Positions 27,772-36,148 are shown, counted from the stretch's first letter. The stretch is DNA of 55,890 bases from Streptomyces echinoruber (GCF_014651135.1 NZ_BMWH01000036.1:1-55890), one strand, 5' to 3'. Program-made: numbers and translations. Notes: generated by a model from the letters alone, not told the origin.

Positions 27772-27909
27772 GTGAAGGCACGCATCGGCATCCTGTATGA
27801 CGCGCCGGACGACGACGACAACACGCCGGGCCAGCCCTGGCAGCCCCCGCAGGACCCGCCGAGCCCCGACGGGTCCAGCCCGGAGGGGGACGGGAAGCAC
27901 CGCAAGTGA
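27772..27909 (+). CDS. 45-residue Asp/Pro-rich peptide, candidate RiPP (imiditide-type) precursor
   Basis: GTG 27772 lies behind AAGGAGAG (27758-27765) and codes for a 45-residue peptide: MKARIGILYDAP, then DDDDNTPGQPWQPPQDPP, then SPDGSSPEGDGKHRK. It is strongly acidic, with Asp-Gly pairs that form aspartimides easily. The stop overlaps the start of a PIMT-like methyltransferase (GTGA), so the two are translationally coupled. A stand-alone PIMT homologue next to a short Asp-containing linear peptide is the arrangement of imiditides, in which methylation of one Asp leads to an aspartimide. No leader or core boundary can be set, and modification is inferred. Confidence 0.55.
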   Translation: MKARIGILYDAPDDDDNTPGQPWQPPQDPPSPDGSSPEGDGKHRK

Positions 27910-29096
27910 CACCCGACGTACGTACGGACCGCCCCAGCCGCAAAGAGCTGGGGCGCGTCCTCATGGAGTCCGGCGCACTGTCCTCTGACTGGGCGCCGAC
28001 ATTCGCGGCCGTGGACCGGGCCGCGTTCCTGCCGGATCTCATGTGGCCCTACGACATGACCGCCCGCGCGAGCGTGGCCGTGGACAGGCGGGAAGACCCG
28101 GACGCCTGGTACGCGGCGGCGGACAGCAACGTCCCCATCGTGACCCAGTGGGACGACGGGGCACACTTGGGCCCCGGCCCGGGGGAACTGTCCACCAGCT
28201 CATCGTCCATGCCGTCCGTCGTTTACTCCCTGCTCCAGGACCTGGGCGTGGATGAGGGTATGCGGGTGCTGGACGTGGGGACGGGCACCGGGGAAACGGC
28301 CGGCGCGCTGTTCCACCGCCTGGGGCCGGGCAACGTCACGACCATTGAAGTGGACGGGTTCGTGTCCGGGGCGGCCCGTGAGCGGCTGTGCCGACACGGC
28401 CTGTACCCGGAGGTGGTCGTGGGTGACGGATTCGGGGGACATCCGGATGCGGCCCCCTATGACCGCATCCTGGCAACGGTCGGCATCCGCAGCGTGCCCC
28501 CGGCGTGGATCAAACAGGCCCGGCCTGGCGGGGTGATCCTCGCACCGTGGGGGACGCTGTTCACCAACGCGGACGCCATGGTCCGGCTGAAGGTCACGGG
28601 GGAGGTGGCCATGGGCCCCTTCACCCGCTCCGTGGAGTTCATGAAGCTCCGCGCCCAGCGGGGCCCCACGGTCACCCACGATGCCTACCTGTCGGCCGGG
28701 CCCCTGGAGGGTGCGGAGCGGAGCACCACGGATATCACGGAAGCCGAGTTCGTCACGGGCCGGTTCACGGACCTGCCGTTCGTGCTGGGCCTCCGGGTGT
28801 TCCAGTGCCGCCAGGCCGTGGCGGCCAAGCGTGACGGTGCACGGCCCGTCTGGTTCTACGGCCTGACGGACAGGTCATGGGCGTGCGTGATGTTCCGGGA
28901 CGGGGAGCGGCACGCCTCCGTCTGGCAGTCCGGACCCCGGCGTCTGTGGGACGAAGTGGCCGACGCCTACCAGTGGTGGAAGGACCGGGGATCTCCAGAG
29001 CTGACCCGGTTCGGACTCACCGCCGACACAGACGGCCAACGCGCCTGGCTGGACGACCCGGCCAATGAGTCCTGGCCTGTCTCCCATCCAGCTTGA
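27906..29096 (+). CDS. PIMT-like (protein-L-isoaspartate O-methyltransferase family) methyltransferase, candidate RiPP-tailoring enzyme
   Basis: A 396-residue SAM methyltransferase. The N-terminal part (RKELGRVLMESGAL, FLPDLMWPYDM) is followed by PIVTQWDDG and STSSSSMPSVVYSLLQDLGV. The SAM motif is VLDVGTGTGETAGALFHRLG, with YDRILATVGIRSVPPAW after it. The extra C-terminal region (FGLTADTDGQRAWLDDPANE) is absent from housekeeping PIMTs and resembles the extension of RiPP-associated PIMT homologues in graspetide, lanthipeptide and imiditide clusters. The GTG start overlaps the stop of the 45-aa peptide. No ATP-grasp or lanthionine enzyme is nearby, so an imiditide-like role is favoured over ring-peptide methylation. 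Confidence 0.8.
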   Translation: MTPDVRTDRPSRKELGRVLMESGALSSDWAPTFAAVDRAAFLPDLMWPYDMTARASVAVDRREDPDAWYAAADSNVPIVTQWDDGAHLGPGPGELSTSSSSMPSVVYSLLQDLGVDEGMRVLDVGTGTGETAGALFHRLGPGNVTTIEVDGFVSGAARERLCRHGLYPEVVVGDGFGGHPDAAPYDRILATVGIRSVPPAWIKQARPGGVILAPWGTLFTNADAMVRLKVTGEVAMGPFTRSVEFMKLRAQRGPTVTHDAYLSAGPLEGAERSTTDITEAEFVTGRFTDLPFVLGLRVFQCRQAVAAKRDGARPVWFYGLTDRSWACVMFRDGERHASVWQSGPRRLWDEVADAYQWWKDRGSPELTRFGLTADTDGQRAWLDDPANESWPVSHPA

Positions 29097-29111
29097 CCAC
29101 CCCGCATGACC

Positions 29112-29156
29112 GGCCCCGGCCGTCCGTCTCCCCCGTGGCGGATGGCCGGGGCCTTT
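29112..29156. terminator. intrinsic terminator between convergent operons
   Basis: GGCCCCGGCC (29112-29121) and GGCCGGGGCC (29144-29153) form a perfect 10-bp stem followed by TTT on the plus strand. It separates the rightward methyltransferase gene from the leftward gene ending at 29210. Confidence 0.8.
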
Positions 29157-29209
29157 GCGTAGTCACCCCTGGAAGACAGTCGGACCTTGCGCTGGGCGTG
29201 CGTGCCCCT

Positions 29210-29965
29210 CTACGCGGCCAGGGCCTGGAGGTCACGGCGGGCCGTCCGGGCGGACACACCCACCAGGGCCGCGTACGTGGTCCCGTTGACCGGCTGGCCG
29301 GTGGCCTTCAGCTCCTCCACGGCCGCCCGGATCTCCTCCACCGTGCGGCCACCCTTGGCCGGGGACGGCACCTTGGCCACCGGCTCCAGCTCCTCCAGGG
29401 GGAGGGTGTCCGGCTCACCGGCTCCGCCCCTGATCACGGACAGTCCAGCCGGCCGTGACCCATCGTGCACCGGCTCCGCGTCCACCAGCTCCTCCACGGC
29501 CTCCGGCTCCGGGGTGGAATCCGCGGTGGCCTCCGGCTCCTCCACAGCGTCCGCCTGGGCGGCCCGGACGGCCCCGTGGGCGCGGGCAACCATGTGCATG
29601 ATGTGCGCCACCACGACCGGGGGTACGGCCGACACGGCGGCCACCAGCCACGCGGAGGACTGGGCGTACCCGGCGGAAATCAGATGGGCCGTCACCTGGG
29701 CGGCCAGGGCCAGGGCCAGGGCCCCGGCGGCCCCCAGGATGGCCGTTCCCCGCCCGGGGGCACCCTTGGGCCGGGAGTCCACGAACATCGCGGCTACGGC
29801 CGCGTACACGGACACGCACACGGGCATGAGCCACGCCACCCACGGGGACCACCCGGCCAGGACGGCCAGGGAGTATTCACCCGGGGCGGACATCACCAGG
29901 GCGGCCCCCAGGACCGTGAAGGCGGACGGCCGGGCGTACCAAGGAAGGGTGTTCTGGGTGTTCAC
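29210..29965 (-). CDS. DUF2637-like membrane protein with C-terminal HTH (element)
   Basis: A 251-residue protein with four predicted transmembrane helices in its first 150 residues (for example VAWLMPVCVSVYAAVAAMFV and LGAAGALALALAAQVTAHLI), like DUF2637/Spd-type proteins of actinomycete plasmids and phages. An acidic linker follows, then a C-terminal helix-turn-helix (TYAALVGVSARTARRDLQAL). GTG 29965 overlaps the stop of the upstream 50-aa gene. Longer in-frame starts would run through that gene. Related proteins occur in transfer or replication modules, so the role here is probably element maintenance or spread. Confidence 0.7.
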   Translation of the reverse strand: MNTQNTLPWYARPSAFTVLGAALVMSAPGEYSLAVLAGWSPWVAWLMPVCVSVYAAVAAMFVDSRPKGAPGRGTAILGAAGALALALAAQVTAHLISAGYAQSSAWLVAAVSAVPPVVVAHIMHMVARAHGAVRAAQADAVEEPEATADSTPEPEAVEELVDAEPVHDGSRPAGLSVIRGGAGEPDTLPLEELEPVAKVPSPAKGGRTVEEIRAAVEELKATGQPVNGTTYAALVGVSARTARRDLQALAA

Positions 29966-30114
29966 TTGCGGCCCCCGTCGTTCAGGTCCTTCAGTCCATC
30001 GAGAATCGCCAGGGCCTCCGCCTGGCAGCGTTCGCAGAGGTACGTGTGACGCCAGACGTGGACGAACGGGCCGTCCGTGTCGCCACAGTCCCAGCACTCA
30101 ATGCCGGTGATCAC
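29962..30114 (-). CDS. 50-residue zinc-ribbon protein (element)
   Basis: A 50-codon frame beginning MITGIECWDCGDTDGPFVHV and continuing to YLCERCQAEA, giving two CxxC pairs about 22 residues apart, as in a small zinc ribbon. The GTG start overlaps the stop of the upstream gene and its own stop overlaps the next GTG, both as GTGA. The double coupling and the Cys pattern support a real gene. It may bind nucleic acid. Confidence 0.65.
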   Translation of the reverse strand: MITGIECWDCGDTDGPFVHVWRHTYLCERCQAEALAILDGLKDLNDGGRK

Positions 30115-31082
30115 GCGGCCACCCCCTGGCGGCGGGCCCGGAGGATGCTCCGCAGGCCATCGGCGTGGGCCCGCACGTCCGGGGCCGTGTAGTCGGACGA
30201 CGCTTCCAGCTCCTGGAGGGCCTGGGCGGCCAGCTCCTGGACGAACGGGGCCGGAGTGGTCCCCACGCACACGCCGCACTGACCGGAGTCCTGACCGGCC
30301 GGGAGCAGACGCCCGCAACCGTCGGAGCACTCCGCGAACGTCCGCCACTTCCGGCGGGGCGCGGGCAACTTGCGGGTGAGCCGGTCTGCCACCAGCTTGG
30401 CGGGGGCGTAGACCTTGCCGGGGAGGCCCTGGACCACGGCGTCCGTGATCTCCGGGGCGGAGTAGCCACGGGCCAGCCACTGGGCGGCCAAGGGGGCCAG
30501 CTCCTGGAGCTGTCGGTCGGTGAGCCGGAGGCGTCGGTCCGCGTCCTCCAGGGCGGCCAGGACGCGCATGGCGGCCGGGTCGGCCGGGATCTCCTGGTTC
30601 GTCTTGTTGCTGCCCTCCCTGGCGGCGGGAGCGGCCGGGGTCTGCACCGGAGAGACGGAGGGAAGGGAGGGTTCTTTCCCAAGTTCCTTAGAGACAAGAT
30701 CCTTTACTCCCGTAGGGAGCGTTCCCGTCTCCGCGCTTCCCGGCCGACCGGTTCCCGGCATCGCGGGAAGCGGGGAGTCCTGGGTCTGGGGCATGTCGTA
30801 GATGGAGGTTTCCGTCCACACCTTGCCGGTCTCCGGATCACGGATGGTGAAGCGGAGGTAGTAACCGGCGGCCACCAGTTCGTCCAGCGCGTTGGCGACG
30901 CCCTTACGGCCGACACCCGGGTTCCGGTCGGCCAGGGTGCGAACGTCTTCCCGGGCCCCGTCGGGCAGGCTGATGAGGTGGAGCCACAGACCACGCGCCG
31001 TGAAGGACAGGGAGCGGTTCCGGGCCATGGAGTTGGGCACGACGGTGAAGTCACGTTCGTGCCGGGTACGATGAATACGCAC
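30111..31082 (-). CDS. winged-HTH replication-type protein (element)
   Basis: A 323-residue protein. The N-terminal region (FTVVPNSMARNRSLSFTARG, LHLISLPDGAREDVRTLADR, KGVANALDELVAAGYY) is a winged helix-turn-helix like those of phage or plasmid replication organisers and RepA-N-type initiators. A flexible Pro/Ser/Thr segment (about 95-155) is followed by a helical region and a Cys-rich module (CSDGCGRLLPAGQDSGQCGVC) that may bind zinc. It heads the leftward operon and starts at GTG 31082, 122 bp from the right end of the element. It is the best candidate for a replication or copy-control protein, but no initiator motif is conclusive. Confidence 0.6.
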   Translation of the reverse strand: MRIHRTRHERDFTVVPNSMARNRSLSFTARGLWLHLISLPDGAREDVRTLADRNPGVGRKGVANALDELVAAGYYLRFTIRDPETGKVWTETSIYDMPQTQDSPLPAMPGTGRPGSAETGTLPTGVKDLVSKELGKEPSLPSVSPVQTPAAPAAREGSNKTNQEIPADPAAMRVLAALEDADRRLRLTDRQLQELAPLAAQWLARGYSAPEITDAVVQGLPGKVYAPAKLVADRLTRKLPAPRRKWRTFAECSDGCGRLLPAGQDSGQCGVCVGTTPAPFVQELAAQALQELEASSDYTAPDVRAHADGLRSILRARRQGVAA

Positions 31083-31108
31083 TGGGAGGCTTCAGCTCCT
31101 GGTGTCGG

Positions 31109-31157
31109 GAAAGACTCCGGCGAAGCTGTCCAGGCGGGCCGGGGTCTTTCTGTTTTT
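31109..31157 (+). terminator. intrinsic terminator close to attR
   Basis: GAAAGACTCCGGC (31109-31121) pairs with GCCGGGGTCTTTC (31138-31150), one U-G wobble, followed by TGTTTTT. In the integrated form it stops rightward transcripts before the permease remnant. In the circular form it lies upstream of attP and the integrase. Confidence 0.8.
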
Positions 31158-31175
31158 GCAGGTCAACCCCTATCC

Positions 31176-31235
31176 GAGCCCTATTGCGGGGGTGTCCGGG
31201 TATCCTGGTCGACGCTGTCGCTGAACATCCCCGAC
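31176..31235. other. attR: attR: right junction of the integrative element
   Basis: The attP arm CCCTATTG (31179-31186) stands 18 bp before CTGG (31205-31208), after which the permease coding sequence resumes (TCGACGCTGTCGCTGAAC). Confidence 0.88.
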
Positions 31236-31952
31236 TTCACCCGCTACGGCCGCAGCCAGCGCGCCCAGACCTGGGGCCAGAGCCTCGGCCTGCCCACCAC
31301 GATGACCCTGTTCGCGTTCCTGTCCGTGCTGGTCACCTCCGGCTCGCAGGCCGTCTACGGCAAGCCGGTGTGGGACCCGGTGCAACTGGCGGCGAAGACG
31401 GACAACGTGGTCGGCCTGCTCTACGCCCTGGTCACGGTGCTGGTGGCGACCCTGTCGGTCAACATCGCGGCCAACCTGGTCTCTCCGGCGTTCGACTTCT
31501 CCAACATCGCGCCGCGCAGGGTCAGTTTCCGCACCGGCGCGCTGGTCACCGCCGTGCTCGCCGTGGCCATCTGCCCGTGGAAGCTGTACGCCGACCCGCA
31601 GGGCTACATCTTCACCTGGCTCGGCCTGGTCGGCGGCCTGCTCGGCACCGTGGCGGGCATCCTCGTCGCCGACTACTGGATCGTGCGCCGCACCCGCCTG
31701 GACCTGGCCGGCCTCTACCGCACCGGCGGCCGCTACTGGTACGCCGCCGGCTGGAACTGGCGGGCGGTCGTCGCCTTCGCGGCCGGCGGCGTCCTCGCCA
31801 TCGGCGGCGCCGACTTCCACCCCCTGATCGACGGCCGCCCCGTCCCGGCCCTGAAACCCCTCGCCGACTACGGCTGGGCGGTCGGCCTGGGCACCTCGCT
31901 GGTCCTGTACCTGGTGCTGATGCTGCCGCGGGCGAGGACGGCCAGGGCGTGA
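31205..31952 (+). pseudogene. NCS1 permease, 3' part, separated from its start by the element
   Basis: The C-terminal 249 codons of the permease. It resumes with WSTLSLNIPDFTRYGRSQRA, an NCS1 signature, and runs through about six transmembrane helices such as LLYALVTVLVATLSVNIAAN, YIFTWLGLVGGLLGTVAGIL and WAVGLGTSLVLYLVLML. No start codon with a binding site is present near its left end, so it should not be translated while the element is integrated. It has no internal damage, which is consistent with recent insertion or with excision restoring the gene. Confidence 0.95.
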
Positions 31953-31989
31953 GCCCTGCGCGCGAAGGACGGCCCGCCGCGGCCCCGGG

Positions 31990-32667
31990 TCAGCCGGCGC
32001 GGCCGTCCCGCAGCGCGGCCACCGCCTCCTTGGCGGCCTTGATGGCGCCCTTGTTGATCTCGTCCGTGCCCGGCGCCTTCTTCGTCTCGAAGTCGCTGCC
32101 GTTGTACGTGACGACCACCAGCGCGTTGGCGATTCGGACCACGACCTCGCCCTCGCGGGTCTGCTGCTTGTCCTCGGTGGTGAGGTTGACGACGGAGTAG
32201 GCGGCGTCGCCGAGGCCCGGAACCGTGCCCCCGCCGCTGTCCTTGGACAGCCGCTCCTGGTACGACTTCTGCGCCTGCTGGTCCGAGTCCATGATCTCGA
32301 AGGAGACGTCCAGCCAGCGGTAGTCGTAGCCCTTGAGCGCGTTCCAGGAGCAGGTGCGGCGCACGGTGCGGTCGGTGGAGGGAATCTCCTTCCCGGCCGT
32401 TTTGGCGCCCGGCACCAGGGACGTGATCGTCTTCGCGGCCAGGCTGGTGCACGGCGCCGGGGAGGTGGTGTACGTCCTGGACGCCTGCGTCGCCGACGGG
32501 ACGGTCACCGTCCGCGTCCGCGGCTTGTCGCCGCCGGCGGCGCTCTTGTGCTCCGCGGCCTGTGGCGCGGCCTGCGGGCCCGACGACAGCACCCAGCCCG
32601 CCGTGGCCAGCACGGCGATCGGAGTCAGACGCGCGGTCAGAGCAAGCGGCAGGGGAAGATCACGCAC
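31990..32667 (-). CDS. secreted DUF3558-like protein
   Basis: A 225-residue protein with a hydrophobic N-terminal signal or anchor (LTPIAVLATAGWVLSS, about residues 14-29), a Ser/Thr-rich spacer and a DUF3558-like domain. The domain has paired Cys (PAPCTSLAAKTITSLVPGAK and RRTCSWNALKGYDYRWLDVS), GLGDAAYSV, and the closing strand VVVRIANALVVVTYNG. No lipobox Cys is present. Members are exported proteins of unknown function. It is convergent with the permease remnant. Confidence 0.65.
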   Translation of the reverse strand: MRDLPLPLALTARLTPIAVLATAGWVLSSGPQAAPQAAEHKSAAGGDKPRTRTVTVPSATQASRTYTTSPAPCTSLAAKTITSLVPGAKTAGKEIPSTDRTVRRTCSWNALKGYDYRWLDVSFEIMDSDQQAQKSYQERLSKDSGGGTVPGLGDAAYSVVNLTTEDKQQTREGEVVVRIANALVVVTYNGSDFETKKAPGTDEINKGAIKAAKEAVAALRDGRAG

Positions 32668-32766
32668 GGCGCACTTCTCGTGGGGGGTGGTGTGCAGGGC
32701 GTCCGCGATGCGGACGGGACGACAGTGTCACACGACTCCCCGTGCGACGGAAGGCCGAACTCGCTC

Positions 32767-32852
32767 CGTGGCGGCGCGGTGACGCTCCCGTGGCGGCGTG
32801 GTCACGCTTCCGTGGTGGCGCGGTCACGCTTCCGCGGTGGCGTGGTGCGCGG
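32767..32852. repeat. 22-bp tandem repeat, about four copies
   Basis: The unit is close to CGTGGCGGCGTGGTCACGCTTC, at 32767, 32789, 32811 and 32833 (last copy incomplete). It lies in the leader region of the second gamma-glutamyltransferase-like gene, 75 bp before its start. Confidence 0.8.
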
Positions 32853-32927
32853 ACCGGGCCGCGTAGCATCGGCGGAGCGCACGCCGCGCCGCGAGGCGGA
32901 ACGCACGCCGCGTCCCAAGGAGGCACC

Positions 32928-34853
32928 GTGTTCGCCGAGTTCACCACCCGCCCCACCCTCCAGGGCACCTTCGGCATGGTGTCCGCCACGCACTGGCTGG
33001 CGGCGCAGTCGGCGATGGCGGTGCTGGAGGACGGCGGCAACGCCTTCGACGCCGCCGTGGCGGGCGCGTTCGTGCTGCACGTGGTGGAGCCGCACCTCAA
33101 CGGGCCGGCCGGCGAGGTGCCGATCCTGCTCGCCCCGGCCGGCGGCCAGGTGCGGGTGCTGTGCGGGCAGGGCGTCGCCCCGGCCGGGGCGACCGTCGCG
33201 CACTACCGGGGACTCGGCCTGGACCTCGTGCCCGGCACCGGACCGCTCGCCGCCGCCGTGCCCGGCGCGTTCGACGCCTGGATGCTGCTGCTGCGCGACC
33301 ACGGCACCAAGTCCCTCCCCGACGTGCTGCGGTACGCCATCGGCTACGCCGAGCACGGGCACCCGCCGGTGGAGAACCTCGGCGCCGCTGTCGAGACGGT
33401 ACGGCGGCTGTTCGAGACGGAGTGGACCTCGTCGGCCGAGGTGTACCTGCCCGGCGGCCGGGCGCCCCGCCCCGGCGAGCCGTTCCGCACCCCCGCCCTG
33501 GCGGCCACCTGGAAGCGGCTGCTCGTCGAGACGGCCGGGGCGGGGGACCGGGAGGCCCGGATCGAGGCCGCCCGCGCGGTCTGGCGCTCCGGCTTCGTCG
33601 CCGAGGCCCTGGTACGGCAGGCCCGGCGCCCCACCCTGGACACCAGCGGGCGGCGCCACGCCGGCACCCTCACCCTCGACGACCTCGCCGGCTGGTCGGC
33701 GACCTACGAGACACCGGCGACGTACGACTGGAACGGCTGGACCGTGTGCAAGGCCGGCCCCTGGAGCCAGGGCCCCGTCCTGCTGCAGCAGCTCGCCCTG
33801 CTGCCGCCCGAACTGCCGCCGTACGGCTCCGCCGACTACGTCCACCTGCTGATCGAGGGCTGCAAGCTGGCCATGGCCGACCGCGAGGCCTGGTACGGCG
33901 ACGCGGCCGAGGTGCCCCTCGACGACCTGCTGTCGCAGGAGTACAACACGGCCCGGCGGACCCTGATCGGCGACCGGGCCTGCCACGAGCTGCGGCCCGG
34001 CAGCCCCGGCGGACGCACCCCGCGGCTGTGCGCCCACGCGCGCGGGGCGGCCACCGGCGACCCCGGTCCCCCCGGTCCCACCCCCATGGGCGCCGGTGAA
34101 CCCACCGTCGCCCGGTACCCGGCGCCCCCCGTGCCCGGGGAGCCGGGGCCGTCCCCGATGCCCGGGGAGCCGGGGCCGTCTCCGGCGCCTGGGGAGCCGG
34201 GGCCGTCCCCCGCGCCCGGGGAGCCCGGCGTGGCCGCCGACGGCGCCACCCGCGGCGACACCTGCCACCTCGACGTCGTCGACCGCTGGGGCAACATGGT
34301 CGCCGCCACGCCCAGCGGCGGCTGGCTGCAGTCCAACCCCGTCGTACCGGAACTCGGCTTCCCGCTCGGCACCCGGCTGCAGATGACCTGGCTGGAGGAG
34401 GGCCTGCCCAACTCCCTCACCCCCGGCCGCCGCCCCCGCACCACCCTCACGCCCTCGATCGCCCTGCGCGACGGCGTGCCGGTCCTCGCCTTCGGCACGC
34501 CGGGAGGCGACCAGCAGGACCAGTGGCAGCTCCACTTCTTCCTCGCCGTCGCGCTGCGCCCATCGGTGCGCGGCGGCCCGGACCTGCAGGGCGCGATCGA
34601 CGCCCCGAACTGGCACAACGACAGCTTCCCCGGCTCCTTCCACCCGCGCGGCATGCGCCCCGGCAGCGTCACCGTCGAGGCGCGCACGGACCCGCGCGTC
34701 GTCGAGGAGCTGCGTCGCCGCGGCCACGACGTCACCGTCGGCGACCCCTGGTCCGAGGGCCGCCTGTGCGCGGTCGCCCGCGACCCGGAGACCGGCGTCG
34801 TGTCGGCGGCCGCCAATCCGCGGGGGATGCAGGGGTACGCGGTGGGGCGGTGA
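32928..34853 (+). CDS. gamma-glutamyltransferase-family protein with collagen-like linker
   Basis: A 641-residue Ntn-type protein related to gamma-glutamyltransferase but without a signal peptide. The large-subunit core has SATHWLAAQSAMAVLEDGGN and AAVAGAFVLHVVEPHLNGP. Residues about 380-440 are an unusual insert of Gly-Glu-Pro-Gly-Pro-Ser-Pro repeats coded by a 27-bp DNA repeat. It ends just before the predicted self-cleavage Thr445 in RGDTCHLDVVDRWGN. The small-subunit part has RPRTTLTPSIALRDG and FGTPGGDQQDQWQL. AAGGAGG at 32917-32923 fixes GTG 32928. The usual glutamyl-binding Arg motif is not obvious, so substrates may differ from glutathione. Confidence 0.85.
   Translation: MFAEFTTRPTLQGTFGMVSATHWLAAQSAMAVLEDGGNAFDAAVAGAFVLHVVEPHLNGPAGEVPILLAPAGGQVRVLCGQGVAPAGATVAHYRGLGLDLVPGTGPLAAAVPGAFDAWMLLLRDHGTKSLPDVLRYAIGYAEHGHPPVENLGAAVETVRRLFETEWTSSAEVYLPGGRAPRPGEPFRTPALAATWKRLLVETAGAGDREARIEAARAVWRSGFVAEALVRQARRPTLDTSGRRHAGTLTLDDLAGWSATYETPATYDWNGWTVCKAGPWSQGPVLLQQLALLPPELPPYGSADYVHLLIEGCKLAMADREAWYGDAAEVPLDDLLSQEYNTARRTLIGDRACHELRPGSPGGRTPRLCAHARGAATGDPGPPGPTPMGAGEPTVARYPAPPVPGEPGPSPMPGEPGPSPAPGEPGPSPAPGEPGVAADGATRGDTCHLDVVDRWGNMVAATPSGGWLQSNPVVPELGFPLGTRLQMTWLEEGLPNSLTPGRRPRTTLTPSIALRDGVPVLAFGTPGGDQQDQWQLHFFLAVALRPSVRGGPDLQGAIDAPNWHNDSFPGSFHPRGMRPGSVTVEARTDPRVVEELRRRGHDVTVGDPWSEGRLCAVARDPETGVVSAAANPRGMQGYAVGR
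34131..34230. repeat. 27-bp coding tandem repeat inside the second GGT-like gene
   Basis: Three full copies at 34131-34157, 34158-34184 and 34185-34211 plus a partial fourth, each coding nine residues of the PGEPGPSP-type linker. Copies are nearly identical, suggesting recent expansion. Confidence 0.85.
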
Positions 34854-35006
34854 GGGGATGCAGGGATACGCGGCGGGGCGGTGACCGGGCGGCCGCCGGC
34901 GCCCCGGAGCGCCGGCCGCGTCGTGCGCCCGCGGTGTTCACGCCGCATCCGCCCGGTGTGCACCGGGCGGAGGGGGATTGTCAGGGGCGCGTGCTGTCAT
35001 GGAGGC

Positions 35007-35849
35007 ATGATCGACGAGACGGAGACCTTCGAGTCGTTCCTGGAGCGGCACGCGGAGGATGTGGAGGAGGCGGTCCGGAAGGCGGCCGCGGCCGAGATCA
35101 CGCCCCGGTTCCGCCGGCTGGCCGCGCACGAGGTCGACCGGAAGACGGGCCCGCACGACCTGGTGACGGACGCCGACCGCCTGGCCGAGCAGTACCTGAC
35201 CCAGACCCTGGGCGCCCTGCTGCCCGGCTCGGTCGTGGTCGGCGAGGAGGCCGTGCACGCCAATCCGGTCACGTACGAGGCGCTGCACGGCGACGCACCC
35301 GTCTGGATCGTCGACCCCGTCGACGGCACCCGGCAGTTCGTGCACGGCGACCCCGGCTTCTGCACCCTGGTCGCCCTCGCCCACCGCGGCGTGGTGCACG
35401 CGTCCTGGACCTACGCGCCCGCTCTCGACCGGCTGGCCACCGCCGTGCGCGGCCGCGGCGCCTTCCTGGACGGCGAGCGGCTGCGGGCCGGATCCCCGGC
35501 GCCCGGCCGGGACCTGCGGGTGGCCACCTCCCACCCCGACTTCACCACCGACGAGCAGAAGCGGGCCCTGCTCGGCCTGTGGACGGACGGCGTCGCACCG
35601 CGCGCCTGCGGCTCGGCCGGCCTGGAGTACCTCGCCGTGGCCCGGGGCGAGTCGGACGCCGTCGCGTTCTCGTGGGAGGCGGCCTGGGACCACGCGGCGG
35701 GCCTGCTGCTGGTCGAGGAGGCGGGCGGCGCCCACCTGACCCGCGCGGGCGAGCCCTTCCGCATCACGGGCGGCAACGCCCTGCCGTTCACCGCGGCCCG
35801 CGACGCGGCCACGGCCCGCCGGGTGGCGGACCTGCTGCGGGCGGAATAG
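35007..35849 (+). CDS. inositol monophosphatase-family phosphatase (possibly histidinol-phosphatase HisN type)
   Basis: A 280-residue Mg-dependent phosphatase. Motifs in order: DLVTDADRLAEQYL, VVGEEAVHANP with the metal-binding Glu, WIVDPVDGTRQFVHG (the D-P-x-D-G-T motif), and a C-terminal SWEAAWDHAAGLLLVEEAGG. The family hydrolyses inositol phosphates, histidinol phosphate or related substrates, and the exact one cannot be told. ATG 35007 stands only one base after GGAGG (35001-35005). A mini-frame ATG GAG GCA TGA at 34999 overlaps the start, which is unusual and could influence translation. Confidence 0.85.
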   Translation: MIDETETFESFLERHAEDVEEAVRKAAAAEITPRFRRLAAHEVDRKTGPHDLVTDADRLAEQYLTQTLGALLPGSVVVGEEAVHANPVTYEALHGDAPVWIVDPVDGTRQFVHGDPGFCTLVALAHRGVVHASWTYAPALDRLATAVRGRGAFLDGERLRAGSPAPGRDLRVATSHPDFTTDEQKRALLGLWTDGVAPRACGSAGLEYLAVARGESDAVAFSWEAAWDHAAGLLLVEEAGGAHLTRAGEPFRITGGNALPFTAARDAATARRVADLLRAE

Positions 35850-36148
35850 GTGCACAAACCGCACAAACTGTGCGCACCGCGCACGCGGGCCGGCGCCCGT
35901 CACGCCGCTCGGCGCCCACCCCGCTGCTCGGCGCCCACTACGCCGCTCGGCGTTCACCCGTCGGCCTGCGCCCGCCACGCCCGCGTGCCACCCTTGCCGG
36001 ACTGCCGCCCCCGCCGTCCGTCCCGCCGCCCCCGCCGTCCTGCCGCCCCGCTGCCTTCCGCCGGACCGCCGCCCGCCCCGCCGTTGCCGCCGGTGCCCCG
36101 GCATATGCTGAACTTCCAGTGGCCGTCGGCTGACGAAGGAGTCCGAAG

